Below, in pieces: positions 31,910 to 38,735 of a stretch of 38,735 bases of DNA. Origin of the DNA: Planctomyces sp. (GTDB lineage Bacteria; Planctomycetota; Planctomycetia; Planctomycetales; Planctomycetaceae); assembly GCA_005778115.1 (NCBI GenBank), contig SXKJ01000405.1:1-38735 (forward strand), written 5' to 3'. Both the position numbers and the translations under genes were made by a program. How positions within the stretch are numbered: the stretch's first letter is position 1; each line of letters begins with the position of its first letter. Below the pieces are notes generated by a model. The model did no database searches. It was not told where the DNA came from and saw only the letters and a list, made by a program, of their open reading frames with translations.

Positions 31910-33016
31910 ATGCACTCGATTCGCTACATCATGGTCGGCGGCTTTCTCGGAGCCGGCAAAACCACTTCTCTCGGTCGATTGGCCAAGCACTACCAAGATC
32001 AAGGCTTGCGAGTCGGCATCGTTACCAACGATCAAGCGGCTAACCTGGTCGATACCAATTCATTGCGATCGCAGGGCTTTCAGGTCAACGAAGTCGCTGG
32101 AGCTTGCTTCTGCTGCCGCTTCAACGATCTGATGAGCACCATCGACACGCTGGGTCTGAAGCAGCTTCCCGACGTGATCCTCGCTGAGCCGGTCGGCAGT
32201 TGCACTGACCTCGTGGCGACGGTCCTGCAACCGATCAAGCAGTTGTACGACGCCAAGTTTTCGCTCGCGCCGTTTCCAGTGATCCTCAAGCCCAGTCACG
32301 GCCGCAAAGTTTTGCGCGGCGAGAAGGGGAGCGGCTTCTCCCCCAAAGCCGAATACATCCTCCGCAAGCAATTGGAAGAAGCGGACGCGATCCTCATCAA
32401 CCGCATCGACGAACTGACGCCGGCCGAGTTAAAGGATTTGATTGACCTCGTCGAAGAACAATTCCCCGGCACGCCCGTGTTGCGCGTCTCTGCTCGCACC
32501 GGAGCCGGCTTCGACGCACTGACCGAGCTACTCGACCAGCGCGGGGACTTCGGCCGCAAAGTGCTCGACATCGACTACGACACCTACGCGGAGGGGGAAG
32601 CCGAGCTCGGCTGGCTCAACAGCAGCATGTCGGTCAAGGCTCCACAATCCTTCGCGTTGGATGAGCTGTTGCTGAACATCGTCGAACGCCTCAGTGAGCG
32701 ACTGAAGCTCGCGGGCTTCGAGGCAGCGCATCTCAAAACCATCGGCCTCTGGGAAGGATTCTTTGGAGTCGCCAATCTCATCAGCAGCGAATCTGCTCCG
32801 GAACTTTCATTGCCATCGAGTTGCCAAGTCCAAGAGGTAGACGTGATCGTCAACGCTCGCGTCGCCTGCGATCCGCAAGAACTGCAAACGTTCGTGACGG
32901 CGGTCGTTTCCGAAGCCTGCCAAGAACGAAACGCGACGGTCGAGTTCCAGCAGACTCAAAGTTTCCGCCCCGGCCGCCCGCAACCAACTCACCGCTTCGC
33001 GTTGGCAGTCACGTAG
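31910..33016 (+). CDS. CobW/P47K-family G3E GTPase
   Basis: The protein is 368 aa from ATG 31910 with AAGGA 6 bp upstream; the track's start at 31781 would put the palindrome inside the protein. Walker [11 protein letters not shown] is at residues 10-19. The metal-binding CFCC (C66, C68, C69) is preceded by EVAGA, and [12 protein letters not shown] and ILINRIDEL (NKxD variant) follow. G3E GTPases insert or shuttle metal ions; those with CxCC bind zinc or cobalt. The C-terminus is longer than the GTPase domain and includes [16 protein letters not shown] and a further strand-rich part. A Zur site was not found upstream, so zinc control is not supported. Confidence 0.92.
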   Translation: MHSIRYIMVGGFLGAGKTTSLGRLAKHYQDQGLRVGIVTNDQAANLVDTNSLRSQGFQVNEVAGACFCCRFNDLMSTIDTLGLKQLPDVILAEPVGSCTDLVATVLQPIKQLYDAKFSLAPFPVILKPSHGRKVLRGEKGSGFSPKAEYILRKQLEEADAILINRIDELTPAELKDLIDLVEEQFPGTPVLRVSARTGAGFDALTELLDQRGDFGRKVLDIDYDTYAEGEAELGWLNSSMSVKAPQSFALDELLLNIVERLSERLKLAGFEAAHLKTIGLWEGFFGVANLISSESAPELSLPSSCQVQEVDVIVNARVACDPQELQTFVTAVVSEACQERNATVEFQQTQSFRPGRPQPTHRFALAVT

Positions 33017-33042
33017 CGACACGCGTAGCGATCGTTTGAGGA

Positions 33043-34165
33043 TCATGAGCAATTGCCTGATCCGGTTCCGGTTTGAGTTGTTGCTGGGGCGGTGGGTTGG
33101 ATCAAGAAGTCGAGCCGGGCGTGAGACGTGCGCAGGGCGAGTTCGACGGCCTCGGACGTTGCGGCCCGGACAAAGAGGAAGCCCAGATAACGAGCGCCTT
33201 CCGGCAGTGGGATCAGCTCCTGGCCCAAGTGCGTGGAAATGGTCAACTGCTCGATGCCGTCAACGGCTTGGGCCTCATCCAATCCGCGCACCTCGGTCAG
33301 CACACCTGCACGAGGAGTTGGGATCATCATGACGCCAGCGGATTGGTTTTCACAGGTGGGAGGAACATAGTCGCTGTCGAGAGCATGGCGAATGATCAAT
33401 TCCTCCAGAGATAGCCCGGTGCCGAATCGCAGTAGTCGCGAGCAGAAGCCGCCGATGGATCGCGGGTTGATCTCAATGATCCACGGACCGTCCGCATTGG
33501 TCCGCAGTTCGGCATGCACCGGTCCCTCGCTTAGTCCCATCGCCCGACAGGCGTCGGCCGCATTCTGGAAGCGAAGGGATTGCCGGACTACAGGCCGCCG
33601 CGGTGGAAAGCGACTGGCTGAATTCTGAGCGAAGAATTTGATCGAGTCACGCGACGGCTCGAACAAACTCCGTGGTGGAGTTGGCGCGGATCACTCCCCG
33701 GCTTCCGGAAAGGGTGAGTGGCTTCACAACGCAGGGGTATTCCACTTGTTCGGCGATTAAGACGCGGTCGTCATCCAGCGAACAAAGTTTGTGGCGCGGC
33801 TGCGGAACTCCGGCCTGCCCGAGCCGTTCGCGCATGCGGTGCTTGTTCCGCGCCGCTGTGACCGACTCGACTGCGTTATTTCGCAGCCCCAGAGCCTGAC
33901 AAATACTCGCGCCACAGATGGTCACCTGGTCGTCCACGGGAACCTCCGCGTCGATCGGATACTGGCCAGCGAACTGGACCACTTGGCGTGTGGCCTCTGG
34001 CGGATCGTCAAAGTCGAGTCGCAGCAGGCCACTGGGATTCAGCCGGACGAACGTGTTCGCCTCTTCTGAGCCCACGGTGAGTTCGACGCCCAGCCGTTGC
34101 GCGGCCTCCATGCAGTCGTGAGCCCGATAAGTGGTCTTGGGGAGCAACAACAAAACCCGTGGCAT
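33043..34165 (-). pseudogene. Broken ATP-grasp ligase gene (internal deletion and frameshift)
   Basis: The N-terminal piece (34165 down to 33647, 172 aa) has the lead domain and the first ATP-grasp strand (QVEYPCVVKPLTLSGSRGVI). It stops at TGA just after EFVRAVA. The C-terminal piece (33666 down to 33043, another frame, 207 aa, no good start) holds GPVHAELRTNADGPWIIEIN and ARDCF-like LRFGTGLSLEELIIRHAL. In intact relatives about 70-80 residues, including the central ATP-binding part, join these segments. Here they are missing, so the gene looks inactivated. It starts directly after the Nfu gene's TAG and was probably cotranscribed with it. Confidence 0.82.
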
Positions 34166-34762
34166 CTACTTTCCCGATGGCTGGTAGTATGGGTTGCGAC
34201 CGGCGGCGTGGTCGGTCGTGTCCAGGATGTCGCCGACCTCGGGCACAGCGGCACGGATCTCGACCTCAACTCCCTGCTTCAGCGTCACGTTGGCTTGGCC
34301 ACAGCCCTGACAGCCGCCTCCCATCTGGATGAAGATCGTGTTCCCCTCCACGCCGATCAGTGCCACTCGGCCGCCGTGCGATGCGACCGACGGATTGATC
34401 CGCGTGTCGAGCACCACTTGCACTCGATTACGGATCACGTCAGCAGGCGGAATGCTTTGCCGCAGCTCTTCTGCGACGGCGGGCAGCCCTGTTGCCAGGT
34501 GAGCCCGAATGGCCGCTCCGATCTGCCGACCCGTCATCGGCCATTCTTCGCGGCCGGTTTTGTCCACAATCACTCGATCGTGCGAGATTAGTACGCTTCT
34601 GACGGTCGGGATCTCGAACAAACGCTCCGCCAAAGGGGATCCGCACGCACGCTCTTTGTTGGCGAAGTAGAACGAACTGTCGGCGTAGACCGGCCGGTCC
34701 ACAGTAAATTTGCAGGAAGTGTTGGACGTGGGGTCGGCCATGATCTTGATGTCAGCGGTCAT
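34166..34762 (-). CDS. Nfu/NifU-like Fe-S cluster carrier protein
   Basis: The 198-aa protein has two parts. Residues about 15-95 match the Nfu N-terminal domain (SPLAERLFEIPTVRSVLI, then W in EEWPMTG). Residues about 105-185 are the NifU C-terminal domain (IRNRVQVVLDTRINPSVASHGG and the CxxC motif in GGGCQGCGQANVTLKQGVE). These proteins carry a 4Fe-4S cluster from the assembly machinery to client enzymes. The start ATG at 34762 has GGAAAG about 7 bp upstream. No cysteine desulfurase or Suf gene is nearby; the only partner is the broken ATP-grasp gene downstream. Confidence 0.92.
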   Translation of the reverse strand: MTADIKIMADPTSNTSCKFTVDRPVYADSSFYFANKERACGSPLAERLFEIPTVRSVLISHDRVIVDKTGREEWPMTGRQIGAAIRAHLATGLPAVAEELRQSIPPADVIRNRVQVVLDTRINPSVASHGGRVALIGVEGNTIFIQMGGGCQGCGQANVTLKQGVEVEIRAAVPEVGDILDTTDHAAGRNPYYQPSGK

Positions 34763-34820
34763 CGGAATCTTTCCAATTGATAGAGTCGTTGTCTGAAGTT
34801 TGTCTGTTTCTCTCGCGAGT

Positions 34821-34960
34821 CTAGTGCGTTGTCAGAGCAAACAATTTGGGTTGAGAAAATCAGCCGCAGGGCGCGAGCCCCGGTTCGAGCGAGATTAACC
34901 GGGGCTCGCGCCCTGCGGCTGATTTCGGGAACCCCAATTCTTAGTCGTGACACACACTAG
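34821..34960. repeat. Large palindrome with perfect 29-bp core, family F copy 2
   Basis: The core arms 34857-34885 and 34897-34925 match perfectly (AAATCAGCCGCAGGGCGCGA..) with an 11-bp loop. Outside them, pairing continues less perfectly (AATTTGGGTT against AACCCCAATT) to a CTAGTG / CACTAG boundary at 34821 and 34960. The complete unit is therefore about 140 bp. Most of the 377-bp gap between the Nfu gene and the aldolase-like gene is taken up by it; I see nothing else there. Confidence 0.82.
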
Positions 34961-35139
34961 CCGGGGTGCCGAAGCCGAATCCTCGCCCCCTCTCTCGCTC
35001 CTTCTAGCAAGGCTGAGGCCGGCTCGTACAGCCGGTCCCGGCCGGGATCGGGATGCATTGGTCATTGGACAGTCGTCGTTGGTCCGTTTTCAATGACGAA
35101 AGTTGGGCTGCCTTCCTTCGTGATTTGGGAGTTGCCACT

Positions 35140-36351
35140 ATGCCTGCGAACCGTCAAACCTTCCTGGCGACCGGTTTGGGAATCGGCCTGCTGACGAATT
35201 TGGAGAACACCTTGACCGCTTACGAACCGACTGTTGGCTTCGATCCGACCAACCTCACCAAAGCCAACGTGCCGACCCCGGCGTTGCTGTTGGATCTCGA
35301 TCTGTTCGAGTCCAACGTGCAGAAAATGGCCGAGCACTGTCGGCGTTCCAACCGTGGCTTTCGGCCGCACGCCAAAACGCACAAGTGCCCGGAGATCGCC
35401 AAGCGGCAGATGGCGGCAGGAGCGCTCGGGATCTGCGCGGCCACGGTCCCTGAAGCCGAAGCACTGGTCGCGGCCGGCATCACGGGCGTCTTACTGACGT
35501 CTCCGATCGTTGAGCCAACTAAGATCGCCCGCATGGTGTCGCTCATCCAGCAGGGCAGGGGAGTGATGCTGTCGGTCGGTCATCCGCGCGAAGTCGAATT
35601 ACTCTCCGCTGCCGCGAGTACGGCGGGGATCAACGTGGATGTGCTGGTCGATGTGGACATCGGAGACCGCCGCACCGGCATCATGCCCGGCCAGCCCGCT
35701 GTGGAGTTGGCTCAGTTCATCGCGAAACACAAGCGCCTGCACATTCGCGGAGTGCAGTCTTACGCCGGTCACGCTTCACACGTCGTCGGCTTCGAGGCTC
35801 GTGACAAAGTCTCGCGAGAAGTGATGGGGAAGTCGGCCGCGACGCGCGATCTGCTCAACAAAGCCGGCTTCGATGCCGGCATCCTCTCTGGAGGCAGCAC
35901 CGGCACTTACAACATCGACAGCACCGTTCAGGGCGTGACCGAGTTGCAGGTTGGCTCGTACGTTTTCATGGACATCGACTACCGCCGCATCGGCGGGCAG
36001 ACAAGCGGCGAAAACTATGCGGACTTCCAGCACAGCCTGACGGTACTCGCGACCGTCGTGAACGCCACACATGCCGATCGTGTTTCCGTCGATGCTGGCA
36101 CGAAAGCGCTCGACACAACAACGGCGTGGAAACCGGAAGCGAAGGGGTGGCCGGGCCTGACCTACAACCGTGGCGGCGACGAGTTCGGCATGTTGACGCT
36201 CGAACCCGGCGCGAAGCTGCCGCAGATCGGGGATCGAATCGAGTTCCTCGTTCCGCACTGCGACCCGAACGTGAATTTGTACGACCGCATCTATGCGACG
36301 CGCGGTGAAAAGGTCGAAGCGATCTGGCCGATCGCCGCGCGCCGTGGATGA
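35140..36351 (+). CDS. D-threonine aldolase / DSD1-type PLP enzyme
   Basis: The protein is 403 aa from ATG 35140, with GGGAG 8 bp upstream; the track's start at 35053 adds 29 residues of unlikely leader. An alanine-racemase-type barrel has the PLP lysine K79 in RPHAKTHKCPEIA; VLVDVDIGDRRTGI and LSGGSTGTYN hold the phosphate. The C-terminal D-serine-dehydratase-like domain ends with PHCDPNVNLYDR, whose His and Cys bind the metal ion. The reaction would be cleavage or dehydration of D-3-hydroxy amino acids. The leader NRQTFLATGLGIGLL resembles a Tat signal in which one of the paired arginines is Gln, so export is uncertain. Confidence 0.9.
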   Translation: MPANRQTFLATGLGIGLLTNLENTLTAYEPTVGFDPTNLTKANVPTPALLLDLDLFESNVQKMAEHCRRSNRGFRPHAKTHKCPEIAKRQMAAGALGICAATVPEAEALVAAGITGVLLTSPIVEPTKIARMVSLIQQGRGVMLSVGHPREVELLSAAASTAGINVDVLVDVDIGDRRTGIMPGQPAVELAQFIAKHKRLHIRGVQSYAGHASHVVGFEARDKVSREVMGKSAATRDLLNKAGFDAGILSGGSTGTYNIDSTVQGVTELQVGSYVFMDIDYRRIGGQTSGENYADFQHSLTVLATVVNATHADRVSVDAGTKALDTTTAWKPEAKGWPGLTYNRGGDEFGMLTLEPGAKLPQIGDRIEFLVPHCDPNVNLYDRIYATRGEKVEAIWPIAARRG

Positions 36352-36363
36352 AAAAAACTTTTT

Positions 36364-36564
36364 GGCGAGCGGGGCGGCGTCAGCCCCCCGGTGCATTCGG
36401 CACTCGGCCAAGAACCGGGGGTCTGACGCCCAATAGCACTCACTTTAGAAAGTAGCAGGCACATTCCATGTGCCGTCAGCCTGAGAATTGCGGACGTCAC
36501 ATGGAATGTGCCTGCTACATTGCCACAAAGTGAGTGCCATTGGGCTGACGCCGCCCCGCTCGCC
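36364..36564. repeat. Palindromic repeat family A copy 2, split by an insertion
   Basis: The left arm GGCGAGCGGGGCGGCGTCAG (36364-36392 in full) pairs with a right arm that is interrupted: ACCGGGGGTCTGACG up to 36428, then the rest (GCTGACGCCGCCCCGCTCGCC) at 36544-36564. Taking out the intervening element restores a 29-bp palindrome much like copy 1 at 363. It begins 12 bp after the stop of the aldolase-like gene. Confidence 0.85.
36429..36544. mobile_element. 116-bp MITE-like element inside family A palindrome
   Basis: The ends are CCCAATAGCACTCACTTT and AAAGTGAGTGCCATTGGG (one mismatch over 18 bp), and a second paired block (GTAGCAGGCACATTCCATGTG) lies inside, so most of the element is one large inverted repeat. 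The bases CTGACG, or CTGACGCC if the ends are drawn two bases further in, occur on both sides, as expected for a target duplication. No ORF is present, so it would depend on a transposase encoded elsewhere. I cannot name the transposase family. Confidence 0.8.
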
Positions 36565-36587
36565 TGGTTCATTGTGTGGAGTCCCTC

Positions 36588-37385
36588 ATGCTTTCCCGCC
36601 GTCTGATGTTTTTGACCGTAGCGATGTCATTGCTGAGTCAGTCGTTGAACGCCGAATCTCCGCCAGCGGCGAAACCGGAGATCACCGCCACGTTCTCCAT
36701 CATCGCCGTCGATCCGGAGAATCACGTCTGCGGCGCGGCCGTCGCCAGCAAGTATCCCGCGGTGGGGAAAGTGGTCCCTTACGTTCGTGCCGATGTCGGA
36801 GCGTTCTGCACTCAGCATCATCATGTGCCGAAATGGGGCGAGCCGGCGCTCGATCTGCTGCAACAGGGAAAGCGGCCGGAGGCGGTCCTGTTTGAGTTGC
36901 TCAAAGAGGACAAGGATTCCGAACTCCGGCAGTTGGCGATCATCGACATGCAAGGTCGAGCGGCCGTTCACAATCCCACGAACGCGCCGGAGGGGAGTCG
37001 CTATTGGGGGGCGATGACTGGCCGTTTCTATTGCTGCCAAGGGAACACGTTGACGGGTCGCGATGTCGTGGTTGCGATGTCGCGAGCCTATGAAGAGACC
37101 TCCGGTAGCCTTGCCGACCGATTGCTGGCTGCTCTGATCGCCGCCGATTGCGCGGGGGGCGATCATCGCGGACGGCTCGCGGCGGGGATGCGCGTCGCGA
37201 AGAAAGGAGTCGAGGGAGATTGGCTGTCGCTGCACGTCGACAGGAGCGACGACGCGGTCGTGGACCTCGCGCGAAAATATGCCGAGCTGAAGCATGATGC
37301 CAAAGGGAGTTGGTCCGGCGGGAAGCTTCCGTTTCAGCATCCGTGTCCGGATCGGCCGAAGCTGACCGTTCCTCAGAAAAACTGA
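36588..37385 (+). CDS. DUF1028-type protein (Ntn-hydrolase-like) with signal peptide
   Basis: The protein is 265 aa from ATG 36588 (GGAG 6 bp upstream). After a signal peptide (MLSRRLMFLTVAMSLLSQSLNA) comes the DUF1028 body: ATFSIIAVDPENHVCGAAVAS, then VPYVRADVGAFCTQ, QLAIIDMQGRAAVHN, GRFYCCQGNTLTG, and LLAALIAADCAGGDHRG. The fold resembles Ntn-hydrolases, although the catalytic residue is not certain and no substrate is established. Most relatives are cytoplasmic, so the export signal is a feature to note. The cupin gene follows 15 bp later. Confidence 0.88.
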   Translation: MLSRRLMFLTVAMSLLSQSLNAESPPAAKPEITATFSIIAVDPENHVCGAAVASKYPAVGKVVPYVRADVGAFCTQHHHVPKWGEPALDLLQQGKRPEAVLFELLKEDKDSELRQLAIIDMQGRAAVHNPTNAPEGSRYWGAMTGRFYCCQGNTLTGRDVVVAMSRAYEETSGSLADRLLAALIAADCAGGDHRGRLAAGMRVAKKGVEGDWLSLHVDRSDDAVVDLARKYAELKHDAKGSWSGGKLPFQHPCPDRPKLTVPQKN

Positions 37386-37400
37386 CAGGAGTTCCCCATC

Positions 37401-37760
37401 ATGTCGCCCGACAAGTTCTTCGCCATCAACACGCTCGAACAACCTTGGGAAGAACGCTTCAACGAGAAGATCGGCAAAGCGTTGTTCCGCAAGAATCTCT
37501 ACACCGACCCAACCACCGGCGCGGAGATTCGGCTGGTGCGTTACCCGGCCGGCATCATCAATCCGCTGCACACGCACCCGTGCGGGCATGGCATGTATGT
37601 GCTCGAAGGGACGCTGGTGACACACAACGGGATCTTCGGACCGGGCACGTTCGTCTGGTTCCCGGAAGGGGAAGCCATGGAACACGGAGCCAGCGCGGAG
37701 GGGGACGTCACCGTCCTGTTCATTACCAACAAGAGCTTTCGAATTGATTACGTCGCTTGA
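37401..37760 (+). CDS. Small cupin-fold protein
   Basis: The 119-aa protein is a single cupin barrel. Motif 1 contains PLHTHPCGHGMYVLEG, with the usual two histidines and the glutamate as metal ligands; motif 2 is GTFVWFPEGEAMEHGA, with the third histidine. A metal-dependent role is likely, but the family is too broad for a reaction to be named. AGGAG stands about 11 bp before the ATG. It lies between the DUF1028 gene and a hydrolase gene, all on one strand with short gaps, so they form a probable operon. Confidence 0.88.
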   Translation: MSPDKFFAINTLEQPWEERFNEKIGKALFRKNLYTDPTTGAEIRLVRYPAGIINPLHTHPCGHGMYVLEGTLVTHNGIFGPGTFVWFPEGEAMEHGASAEGDVTVLFITNKSFRIDYVA

Positions 37761-37781
37761 TTCTTATTGCTGGAGATCTCC

Positions 37782-38675
37782 ATGAAACCTTTTTCGATCT
37801 TGGCATGTCTGGTTGCGCTGTCAGCTTCCATCACCATTGCCGCGGAACCGCTCACGATCAACGTCTGGCCCGGTAAGCCGCCGGGGGATACCAAGGAACT
37901 GCCGCCGGAAGCTGATCTCACCAAGCCCGAAGATCGACTGATTGCCGGACGCCGCATCATCAAGCTTGGCAACGTCTCGACGCCGCAGTTGGCCGTGTAT
38001 CGCCCAGCGAAGAGCAAAGACACCGGCGCGGCGGTCGTGATCTGCCCCGGCGGCGGTCATAGCATTCTGGCTTACGATCTGGAGGGGACCGAAGTCGCCG
38101 AATGGCTGAATGAGATTGGCATCACCGGGATCGTCTTGAAGTATCGTGTGCCGGGGCGCGACCCGGAGAAACGCTGGTTTGCAGCGGTGAAGGATGGGCA
38201 GCGTGCGATGAGCCTTGTCCGCAGCAAAGCCTCGGAGTGGGGATTCGATCCGAAGCGGATCGGTCTGCTGGGCTTTTCGGCTGGCGGACAGGTCGCGGGA
38301 ATGGTCTCGATTCTCGGTCAGCGTCAGTACGAACCGTTGGATGAGATCGACAAGGTCTCCAGCCGACCGGATTTTTCGGTGCTGATCTATCCGGGCCTCA
38401 TGGACGAGCGGGGCCAGGCGAAGCTGCGCGAGGAAGTGAAGATCACGAAGGACTCACCGCCGATGTTCTTCGTCCATGCGTTCGATGACGGCGTGAGCGT
38501 CTTCAATACGCTGTTGTTCGCCACCGAATTGAAGAAGGTGGGCGTTACTGCCGAGGTCCATGTGTATGCGACCGGCGGCCACGGCTATGGCCTGCGGCAT
38601 GTCGATGGCCAACCAGTGACCGATTGGCCGAAGCCCTGCGAGGCATGGCTGAAGACGATGAAGGTCATCAAGTAA
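37782..38675 (+). CDS. Secreted alpha/beta-hydrolase (acetyl-xylan-esterase / BD-FAE-like)
   Basis: The protein is 297 aa from ATG 37782, with GGAG 6-7 bp upstream. The signal peptide (MKPFSILACLVALSASITIAA) is followed by LTINVWPGKPPG, common in secreted planctomycete esterases. The oxyanion-hole motif is CPGGGH, the nucleophile elbow GFSAGG, and the acid/base pair probably lies in HAFDDGVSV and GGHGYGL. Relatives remove acetyl or feruloyl groups from plant or algal polysaccharides. It is the last gene of the operon and is followed by the start of another family A palindrome. Confidence 0.9.
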   Translation: MKPFSILACLVALSASITIAAEPLTINVWPGKPPGDTKELPPEADLTKPEDRLIAGRRIIKLGNVSTPQLAVYRPAKSKDTGAAVVICPGGGHSILAYDLEGTEVAEWLNEIGITGIVLKYRVPGRDPEKRWFAAVKDGQRAMSLVRSKASEWGFDPKRIGLLGFSAGGQVAGMVSILGQRQYEPLDEIDKVSSRPDFSVLIYPGLMDERGQAKLREEVKITKDSPPMFFVHAFDDGVSVFNTLLFATELKKVGVTAEVHVYATGGHGYGLRHVDGQPVTDWPKPCEAWLKTMKVIK

Positions 38676-38703
38676 TTGCCAACAGCCCGGCCGGAAAAGT
38701 GAT

Positions 38704-38735
38704 AGGCGAGCGGGGCGGCGCCAGCCCCCCGGTCC
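38704..38735. repeat. Palindromic repeat family A copy 3, cut by window end
   Basis: The 30 bases at 38704-38733 are identical to the left arm of copy 1 at 363-392. The right arm would lie beyond the window. As in the other copies, it begins a short distance (29 bp) after a stop codon. Confidence 0.85.

Overview
The window looks like a chromosomal segment of a planctomycete (class Planctomycetia, order not resolved). The evidence is GC-rich DNA, families I associate with this phylum (a TIGR03009-type protein with a PASTA tail, DUF1570, DUF1028, secreted carbohydrate-type hydrolases), long secreted proteins of unknown function, and rich Ser/Thr-kinase and PP2C-phosphatase signalling. No rRNA, tRNA, CRISPR array, phage module or transposase gene was seen. 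These are family assignments from reading motifs; no database search was run.

Layout. 1-2.7 kb: tail of a sigma-54-type activator, a secreted esterase-like protein and a TIGR03009/PASTA protein. 2.9-8.7 kb: a beta-CASP RNA nuclease, a DUF1570 protein, a DEAD-box helicase (minus), an RraA-like protein and ProC. 8.9-15.2 kb: a membrane Ser/Thr kinase, an FHA-GAF-PP2C phosphatase, a DinG-like helicase and an RdgB pyrophosphatase, the last three with overlapping ends. 15.3-16.7 kb (minus): a PAS-AAA-Fis regulator that has lost the sigma-54 contact loop. 16.9-22.8 kb: a MoxR-type cluster (coiled-coil membrane protein, split-off C-terminal piece, MoxR ATPase, large membrane protein, DUF4380-like protein). 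23-24.2 kb: a response regulator-PP2C fusion. 24.3-28.3 kb: a lipoprotein-like protein (minus) and a TadG-like vWA protein (plus), divergent. 28.5-33 kb: a GAF-HlyD hybrid, a DegT-type aminotransferase (minus) and a CobW-type GTPase. 33-34.8 kb (minus): an Nfu-type Fe-S protein followed by a broken ATP-grasp gene. 35.1-38.7 kb: a D-threonine aldolase-like enzyme, DUF1028, a cupin and an alpha/beta hydrolase.

The most striking feature is between the genes. Most intergenic gaps hold one long, near-perfect inverted repeat (arms about 19-33 bp, loops about 9-50 bp). Several belong to recognisable families that recur in the window. In two places another palindromic element has jumped into an existing palindrome and left a target duplication: TA at 8.7 kb and 6-8 bp at 36.4 kb. 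The gaps therefore record successive waves of small non-autonomous mobile elements, some of which now sit where bidirectional terminators would be expected.

Other points of interest are an in-frame TGA that seems to split one gene of the MoxR cluster, a signal peptide encoded by a 7-bp tandem repeat, an enhancer-binding-like regulator without GAFTGA, a DinG homologue with only three of the four expected Fe-S cysteines, and an orphan GAF-HlyD adaptor.
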